Positions 31,152-36,440 of a stretch of 36,440 nt of DNA are shown here, piece after piece. Source of the DNA: an uncultured Chlorobiota bacterium (lineage in GTDB: Bacteria; Bacteroidota; Bacteroidia; Bacteroidales; JAADGE01); the NCBI GenBank assembly GCA_947311445.1, contig CAMZKV010000100.1, positions 1 to 36,440 on the forward strand, given 5' to 3'. The notes under the pieces were generated by a model. That model did not search any database. It saw only the letters and a list, made by a program, of their open reading frames with translations, and was not told where the DNA came from. The translations under genes and the position numbers were made by a program. Each line of letters begins with the position of its first letter. The stretch's first letter is position 1.

Positions 31152-32405
31152 ATGGAATTAAAACGTGTAGTTGTTACCGGAATAGGAACAATTAATGCGC
31201 TCGGTCATAATTTAACCGAAACATGGGAGAATATGCGTAAAGGTGTAAGCGGAGCAAGTGTAATAACCGGTTTTGACGCAAGCAAATTCAAAACACATTT
31301 TGCCTGTGAGGTAAAAAATTACGACCCCCTTACATATTTCAAAAAACCTGTTGCAAGAAAATTAGATAAATTTACACAATTTGCATTAATATCAGCAGAA
31401 GAAGCTGTTAAAGACGCAAATTTTGACCTTGAAAAAATAAATAAAGACAGAGCCGGGGTTATTTGGGCTTCCGGTATAGGCGGGTTACAAACATTTAAAG
31501 AGGAAATAACAAATTATGTTGAAAATGATTTTACACCTAAGTTTAATCCGTTTTTTATTCCTAAAATGATTGCAGATATTGCCGCAGGGCACATATCAAT
31601 AAAATATGATTTCAGAGGACCTAATTTTGCAACAGTTTCTGCCTGTGCATCTTCTTCTAATGCCATAATAGATGCTTACAACTACATAAGACTCGGCAAA
31701 GTTGACGTTTTTATAACCGGAGGATCTGAGCATGCCGTAACAGAAGCGGGCTTAGGCGGATTTAATGCTATGCGGGCTTTATCAACCAGAAATGACGACC
31801 CTAAAACAGCATCACGACCTTTTGATGTCGGCAGAGACGGTTTTGTAATGGGCGACGGCGGAGCAGCATTAATTCTTGAAGAGTATGAACATGCCGTAAA
31901 AAGAGGAGCTAAAATATACGCAGAAGTAGCCGGAGGCGGTTTAAGTGCCGATGCTCACCATATTACAGCCCCACACCCTGAAGGAAGGGGTGCAACGACT
32001 GTTATGAGAAATGCCATTGAAGATGCAAATATGAACCCTGAAGATATTGATTATGTAAATCTTCACGGAACATCAACGGGCTTAGGTGATATCGCAGAAA
32101 CAAAAGCGGTTTTAAATGTTTTCGGAGAGCACGCTTATAAATTAAGCATAAGCTCAACAAAATCAATGACAGGGCATCTGCTCGGTGCAGCCGGGGCAAT
32201 TGAAGCCATTGCTTCAATTATGGCAATAAAGCACGGAGAAGTTCCGCCGACAATAAATCATTTTGAATTGGACCCGGAAATAGACTCTAAACTTGATTTT
32301 ACTTTTAATAAATCTAAAAAAAGAGATATAAGAGCAGCTCTGAGCAATACATTCGGTTTTGGAGGGCATAATGCATCTCTTGTTTTTAAAAAGTTTGAAA
32401 TATAA
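31152..32405 (+). CDS. fabF: beta-ketoacyl-ACP synthase II
   Basis: This 417-residue elongating condensing enzyme has a Cys-His-His triad: Cys165 in VSACASSSNA, His305 in NLHGTSTGLGD and His342 in KSMTGHLLGAAG. DVGRDGFVMGDGGAALILEE and the glycine-rich end NTFGFGGHNASLVF are standard for FabF. It condenses acyl-ACP with malonyl-ACP in fatty acid elongation. It follows acpP after 66 bases and precedes rnc by 9 bases. The gene uses more GC-rich codons than most of the window. Confidence 0.95.
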   Translation: MELKRVVVTGIGTINALGHNLTETWENMRKGVSGASVITGFDASKFKTHFACEVKNYDPLTYFKKPVARKLDKFTQFALISAEEAVKDANFDLEKINKDRAGVIWASGIGGLQTFKEEITNYVENDFTPKFNPFFIPKMIADIAAGHISIKYDFRGPNFATVSACASSSNAIIDAYNYIRLGKVDVFITGGSEHAVTEAGLGGFNAMRALSTRNDDPKTASRPFDVGRDGFVMGDGGAALILEEYEHAVKRGAKIYAEVAGGGLSADAHHITAPHPEGRGATTVMRNAIEDANMNPEDIDYVNLHGTSTGLGDIAETKAVLNVFGEHAYKLSISSTKSMTGHLLGAAGAIEAIASIMAIKHGEVPPTINHFELDPEIDSKLDFTFNKSKKRDIRAALSNTFGFGGHNASLVFKKFEI

Positions 32406-32414
32406 TTTTTTTCT

Positions 32415-33140
32415 GTGTCTTTATTTTACAGACAAAAAAAACCTTGTAAAGACAAATTACTGACTTTTTCCCTGAAAAAACTTTTAGGATTTAAACCTAA
32501 AAGCTTAGGTTTGTATATCCTTGCTTTAACACCGAAATCATCTAAAGTGCATCCGTGTATTAAGGGTTTTGACTTAAATAACGAGCGTTTAGAGTTTCTT
32601 GGAGATGCAATTCTTGATGCCGCTATAAGCGATTTGTTATTTAAGCGTTTTCCATCGGCAGATGAAGGATTTTTGACCCAAATGAGAACAAAAATCGTAA
32701 ACGGAAAAAAGCTTACGGAACTTGCAAAAAAACTAAATCTAAGCAAACTAATTTCGGTAAAATCAAAGCAAAATATAACAGAACGAATTTACGAAGATGC
32801 TTTTGAAGCTTTAATAGGTGCAATTTATATTGACAGAGGATTCAGGTATGTCAAACAATTTGTGTTGCAAAAAATAATGGTAGAACATATTGATCTTAAT
32901 AAATTAAGGTTTGTAGAAAACAATTTTAAAAGCAGGATAATTGAGTGGTCCCAAAAATATAAAATCCCGATAGAGTTTTTAACAGAGACAACTTCAGAGT
33001 CATCTAAAGAATTTGTTTCCGTACTTTTAGTTAACGGTAAAACAATAAGTAAGGGTACGGGTGCTTCAAAAAAAACTGCAGAACAAATTGCTTCCGAGAA
33101 GGCATTAGCTAAAATTAAAGAAGGAAACTTTACTTTATAA
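32415..33140 (+). CDS. rnc: ribonuclease III
   Basis: This 241-residue protein has the RNase III signature NNERLEFLGDAILDAAISDLLF with the catalytic Glu/Asp, the second acidic pair in ERIYEDAFEALIGAIYID, and a C-terminal double-stranded RNA-binding domain (about residues 168-238, with KGTGASKKTAEQIASEKAL). It processes rRNA precursors and cuts duplex RNA. The start is GTG 32415, 9 bases after fabF. No ATG exists before the catalytic core, so a non-ATG start is required. The N-terminal lead (LLGFKPKSLGLYILAL) matches the usual first helix. Confidence 0.92.
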   Translation: MSLFYRQKKPCKDKLLTFSLKKLLGFKPKSLGLYILALTPKSSKVHPCIKGFDLNNERLEFLGDAILDAAISDLLFKRFPSADEGFLTQMRTKIVNGKKLTELAKKLNLSKLISVKSKQNITERIYEDAFEALIGAIYIDRGFRYVKQFVLQKIMVEHIDLNKLRFVENNFKSRIIEWSQKYKIPIEFLTETTSESSKEFVSVLLVNGKTISKGTGASKKTAEQIASEKALAKIKEGNFTL

Positions 33141-33142
33141 CA

Positions 33143-33562
33143 TTGAAAAAAAGAGTTAAATTAAGTTCTGAACCTTATTTTCCGAAAAAAATCATCGGGA
33201 TTTCTTCTCATTTTAAGGATATTCAGGTTGCTTGGGCATTGAATAATACCCTGTCATTAAATCTCAGAAAGTCAAAAAATTTCAGAAAACAAATTCAGCC
33301 TGATATATTTCAGGAGTTTTCAGTCTTTCGATATGTTGATGCCTCAGACTTTAGTTATTTTCTGATTTTAAACAAAAATACAGGTTATTTTTTGATTCCT
33401 AAACATAAAAATTTTGATTTTTTCCTTATTTCAAATGTTCCTGAAAAGGATTTAATTAATGTCGGTAAAAAAATATTAAAGTCAAAAATGATTCTCGGCA
33501 GTTTTATTATCTCTGCAGACAGCTTTATTTTAAAAGCATTTAACTGTTTTTTTGAAGAATAA
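33143..33562 (+). CDS. IPExxxVDY family protein (degenerate motif)
   Basis: This 139-residue protein starts at TTG 33143, only 2 bases after the rnc stop, with no ATG in the first two thirds of the frame. The position directly after rnc, the size, the early VAWALNNTLSLNL block and the later GYFLIPKHKNFDFFLI segment identify it as the small Bacteroidota family named for its IPExxxVDY motif. Here that motif reads IPKHKNFDF, so Glu, Val and Tyr are all replaced. Function is unknown. In relatives pyruvate kinase usually follows, but here the unit ends in a terminator. Confidence 0.65.
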   Translation: MKKRVKLSSEPYFPKKIIGISSHFKDIQVAWALNNTLSLNLRKSKNFRKQIQPDIFQEFSVFRYVDASDFSYFLILNKNTGYFLIPKHKNFDFFLISNVPEKDLINVGKKILKSKMILGSFIISADSFILKAFNCFFEE

Positions 33563-33563
33563 A

Positions 33564-33586
33564 AAGAGGCAGAATAACTGCCTCTT
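33564..33586. terminator. bidirectional terminator between the rnc operon and the OmpA gene
   Basis: AAGAGGCAG (33564-33572) pairs with CTGCCTCTT (33578-33586) around loop AATAA. The T run is stronger on the minus strand (TTTTTATT), so it should mainly end the leftward OmpA transcript. Confidence 0.75.
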
Positions 33587-33602
33587 AAATATACCTTATC
33601 AC

Positions 33603-35681
33603 CTATTTTGACAGTATTTTTGCTTCAACACGTCTGTTGAGTTGTCGTCCGGATGCTGTAATATTATCTGCTCTCGGCATAGTTTCACCGTATCCTACCG
33701 CAACAATCTGAGCCAGATTAACTCCTTGTGTAAGCAAATAATCAACTACTGACTGTGCCCTTCTCTGAGACAATTTTTGGTTAAAACTTGCGGACCCCTG
33801 ACTGTCCGTATGTCCGGAAATTTCAACCCTGATATTTTTATACTTTACAAGTAAGGCTGCCAGCCTGTTAAGTTCCGGAAAAGATTCAGGTCTCAGAGTT
33901 GCCTTTCCTGTATCAAAAAACACATTATTAAGAACTATTTTTGCTCCTACTCCCATAGGCTGCAGTTGAATGTCTTTTCTTATAACTTCATGTATCGATG
34001 TGTCTGCTATTACAAAATTTTCCGAATGGAAAAAATAGTCCGGAGCACCTGCAGTTAAGGCATAGTCTTTTCCGGGAGGCAAAGGAACGGTATATGCACC
34101 TGTAGAAGCGTAAGATTCGACAACCTTTACAACTTCTCCGGTTGCATTATCAACAAGCTCCAATGTTGCTTTTATAGGTTCTCCGGATAAAGCATCGGTA
34201 ACAATTCCCTTAACTGTTGAAAGTTGAATTACTTTTATGTTAACGGGTTTTTCAATATCTGTTTCACTTACGGGTTCGGCAAAGTATGCAATTAAATCAT
34301 TCGGGTCTTCTTTTGAAACTAAAACAGGTTTTTCCGGTCCGAGGAATACAATTTCGTATATGTCTTTATCTCCGTATCCGCCTTCACGGTCAGAAGCATA
34401 ATATCCGAAGCGTTCATTAGGTGCCAGCATAAAGAAGACATCATCGCCCGGAGTATTTACGGGATAGCCTATATTTTCCGGTTCTGTCCATGTTCCGTCA
34501 TCATTTCTGTGAGTTTTGAAGACATCGTATCCGCCCATTGAGTTATGTCCTTTAGAGCTGAAATATAAATCTTTACCGTCTGATGATATTTCAACTGTTT
34601 CTTCATCATATTTTGTATTAACGACAGGTCCGAGGTTTTGGGGTGTTTGCCATTTTCTTCCGTCCTGTGTTTTGTAACTTACCCAAATATCCTGTCTTCC
34701 TTGCCCGCCCTTTCTGTTGCTTATAAAATAGAGAATCATGGAATCTCTGGTAACGGATACGGAACTTTCCCTATATTTTTGTTTGTCAATTCTCCGCATT
34801 TTTCCGGGTTTTTGCCAATAATCTCCTTTATACTGACTGTTATACAAATCGCCGTTTCCTTTATATCCGCGATAAATACATAATTCGCGACCTTCCGGAG
34901 AAATATCGGTAGCTGCATCGTTGTGTTTGGTATTTATAGGATATTCCAACTGAACGGCATCTCTCCATTTTCCGTTTTCATATTTTGACATATAGACATC
35001 TTCGTAATACATACGGTTAACCGGATTTTTTTTGCCGCCGGTTGTATTTTCCCTTCTTGATGTAAAATATAATACTGAATCTTTAAAGAAAAAAACAGGG
35101 CTGTATTCCGGAGCTTTTGTATTTATTCCGTCTCCGAGATTGTCAACAAAGCATCTTACCGGATTTTTCATCAGTTCAATTCCGCTTTCACACTCTTCTA
35201 TTCTTTTATTAACAACATATTGTATTTTTTTATATTGTTTTGATGTTAATGTTTCTCTGTAATCTTCATAGTTTTCAATTGCATCTTTAAATTTATAGTT
35301 AACCTGATAAGCCATACCGAGCCAATATTGAATGTCGGGGGTAACTCCGGAATAATTAAAATAAGCATTATCAAGATATTTTAATGCTTTTCTCGGTTCT
35401 GCCGTTTTAAGATAGCAGATACCGGTAAGATAATTTAATGTTGCGTCGTCTTCATTGTAGTTTAAAGCAGTCAAATAATGCTCAAGGGCTTCGGCATAAG
35501 CACCTTTTTTATTCATTTTATACAGCCTGTTACCTTTTTTTACGTGTTTCCAAGCTTCTTTAAACCCTTCTTCTTCTATCTTATAATCTTTCTTTTTAAC
35601 CTTAACGAATTTTTGTGAAAAAGAGGCGTTGTGGATATACAAAATTGTTAAAATTATAATTGCAGTTATTTTAAGTTTCAT
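33603..35681 (-). CDS. PorE-like outer-membrane-associated protein (TPR, PD40 propeller, carboxypeptidase-regulatory and OmpA domains)
   Basis: This 692-residue protein has a signal peptide (to about residue 22). TPR-like helices occupy about 35-170 (YAEALEHYLTALNYNEDDATLNYLTGICYL). PD40/WD40-like propeller blades span about 185-440 (DISPEGRELCIYR, EISSDGKDLYFSS, LAPNERFGYYASD). A carboxypeptidase-regulatory beta-sandwich lies near 490-575, and an OmpA peptidoglycan-binding domain at 578-692 (FFDTGKATLRPESFPEL, GHTDSQGSASFNQKLSQRRA). This exact four-domain order is that of PorE, which anchors the type IX secretion system to peptidoglycan. Bacteroidota often have several paralogues, so T9SS membership is an inference. 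The TPR gene upstream is 17 bases away. Confidence 0.85.
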   Translation of the reverse strand: MKLKITAIIILTILYIHNASFSQKFVKVKKKDYKIEEEGFKEAWKHVKKGNRLYKMNKKGAYAEALEHYLTALNYNEDDATLNYLTGICYLKTAEPRKALKYLDNAYFNYSGVTPDIQYWLGMAYQVNYKFKDAIENYEDYRETLTSKQYKKIQYVVNKRIEECESGIELMKNPVRCFVDNLGDGINTKAPEYSPVFFFKDSVLYFTSRRENTTGGKKNPVNRMYYEDVYMSKYENGKWRDAVQLEYPINTKHNDAATDISPEGRELCIYRGYKGNGDLYNSQYKGDYWQKPGKMRRIDKQKYRESSVSVTRDSMILYFISNRKGGQGRQDIWVSYKTQDGRKWQTPQNLGPVVNTKYDEETVEISSDGKDLYFSSKGHNSMGGYDVFKTHRNDDGTWTEPENIGYPVNTPGDDVFFMLAPNERFGYYASDREGGYGDKDIYEIVFLGPEKPVLVSKEDPNDLIAYFAEPVSETDIEKPVNIKVIQLSTVKGIVTDALSGEPIKATLELVDNATGEVVKVVESYASTGAYTVPLPPGKDYALTAGAPDYFFHSENFVIADTSIHEVIRKDIQLQPMGVGAKIVLNNVFFDTGKATLRPESFPELNRLAALLVKYKNIRVEISGHTDSQGSASFNQKLSQRRAQSVVDYLLTQGVNLAQIVAVGYGETMPRADNITASGRQLNRRVEAKILSK

Positions 35682-35698
35682 AGTTTTTTAATTTTAAT

Positions 35699-36341
35699 TT
35701 ATTTACAACCGTCGGTATATTTTTCAGAATCGGCAATTCCAAGTTCTGCGGCTTTATTCCAATCGTTGCAGGCAGCATTAAACTTCCGGATATTCTCTCT
35801 TGCCGTTCCTCTGTTAGCATATGCTTCGGCATATTTTTCTTTTATTTTTATTGCTTCGGTAAATGCCTTGTCGGCTCCTTTGTAGTCTCCGAGTTTTAGC
35901 TTTGCAGCACCTAAATTATTGTATGCTTCGGCATAATTGTTATTAAAGTTAATTGCTTTTTCAAAATCTTTAATTGCATCATTAAAATTTTCCTCTGCTT
36001 CTTTATCTTTTCCTTTATCAACATTTTGCAACCCTTCAGAGTATTTCGCCAATCCTCTTCCGTTATAAGATTCGTAATATTCAGGGTTAATACTCAATGC
36101 TTTCGTATATGCCTCAATAGCGTCTTTAAATTTCTTCAGTTCATTTAACACTGAGCCGAGATTATTGTATGCAAAATAAAGTTGAGTATCAACTTGAGCC
36201 GCTTTTCTGTAATCTTCTGCCGCACCTTTTAAATTTCCTTTAAGTCGTTTGGCACTTCCCCTGTCGTGATAGGCATAAGCATATGCTGAATTTATCGTAA
36301 TAGCTTTATTAAAATCACTTATTGCATCATCGTAATTTTTT
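35699..36341 (-). CDS. TPR-repeat protein, 5' end missing
   Basis: The frame runs leftward from the right edge to a TAA at 35699, encoding about 214 residues before sequence becomes unreliable. It consists of tandem 34-residue TPR units with the usual A..Y.NLG.A...G....A...F.KAI pattern. At least five to six are visible, such as YNNLGAAKLKLGDYKGADKAFTEAI and YANRGTARENIRKFNAACNDWNKAAELG. It ends in a Cys-containing tail. GTG 36151 could be read as a start, but the TPR pattern continues in frame well upstream of it, so the true start lies outside the window. It is probably a periplasmic scaffold cotranscribed with the PorE-like gene. Confidence 0.75.
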
Positions 36342-36440
36342 ATTTTAATAAAGCTATTACGATAAATTCAGCATATGCTTATGCCTATCACGACAGGGGA
36401 AGTGCCAAACGACTTAAAGGAAATTTAAAAGGTGCGGCAG
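36217..36440. repeat. perfect 99-bp inverted repeat at the window edge
   Basis: Bases 36217-36315 are the exact reverse complement of 36342-36440, separated by 26 bases. The left arm is coding (TPR gene). The right arm is the same coding sequence flipped, which puts a TGA into the gene's frame. Perfect identity in coding DNA at the extreme end points to an assembly or amplification chimera. Confidence 0.9.

Noticed and set aside
1-36440. CRISPR array, transposase, integrase, toxin-antitoxin or defence genes
   Set aside because: I looked for repeat-spacer periodicity, DDE or recombinase motifs and known small toxin pairs on both strands and found none.

Overview
The window looks like an AT-rich chromosomal segment (GC mostly around 30% by eye) from a member of the Bacteroidota. 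Supporting signs are near-consensus TAnnTTTG -7 promoter elements in front of many genes, an alginate-export-type porin, a DUF4254/glycosyltransferase-9 pair, a short protein of the IPExxxVDY type after rnc, a PorE-like TPR/PD40/OmpA protein, and lipoproteins with Bacteroidota-style lipoboxes. It is dominated by housekeeping and envelope genes. I see no insertion sequence, prophage, CRISPR array or defence island.

Layout, left to right. 0-3.5 kb: end of an unidentified coiled-coil protein, an Omp85 outer-membrane protein and a porin. 3.5-5.0 kb: a periplasmic thioredoxin-like protein, then a compact trio of small metal-binding proteins: an HExxH metallopeptidase-like protein, an overlapping DUF1289 gene with no ATG, and a two-module zinc ribbon. 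5.1-9.5 kb: a leftward operon of SLBB polysaccharide-export lipoprotein, BY-type tyrosine autokinase, and a PLP trans-sulfuration enzyme overlapping the kinase by 14 bases. 9.5-11 kb: YqgE and a class IV aminotransferase. 11.3-14.8 kb: tRNA-Leu(UAG), then tig-clpP-clpX, a folding and proteolysis module. 15-18.6 kb: a STAS/SpoIIAA-like protein, GT9 with DUF4254, and a PlsC-type acyltransferase. 18.7-23.3 kb: a repetitive lipoprotein, a KAS III enzyme, miaB and a secreted C1 peptidase. 23.4-30.6 kb, all leftward: groES without groEL, a thioredoxin-glutaredoxin fusion, then folB-cysS-S9 peptidase, an aminotransferase and a metallo-beta-lactamase-fold hydrolase. 30.8-33.6 kb: acpP-fabF-rnc-IPExxxVDY. 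33.6 kb to the end, leftward: a PorE-like OmpA protein preceded by a truncated TPR protein.

The most unusual signals are not genes. Two homologous leaders of about 170 bp (17127-17297 and 22034-22202) run exactly up to the ATG of two unrelated genes. They share an 87%-identical 95-base core and a 29/30-identical final segment. Other points are the DUF1289 gene, a hexanucleotide repeat that sets the number of Gly-Tyr units in the kinase tail, a solitary groES, and an orphan plus-strand terminator in a 306-bp gap. The last 224 bases form a perfect 99-bp inverted repeat at the window edge, most likely an assembly or amplification chimera, so the sequence beyond about 36341 should not be trusted.
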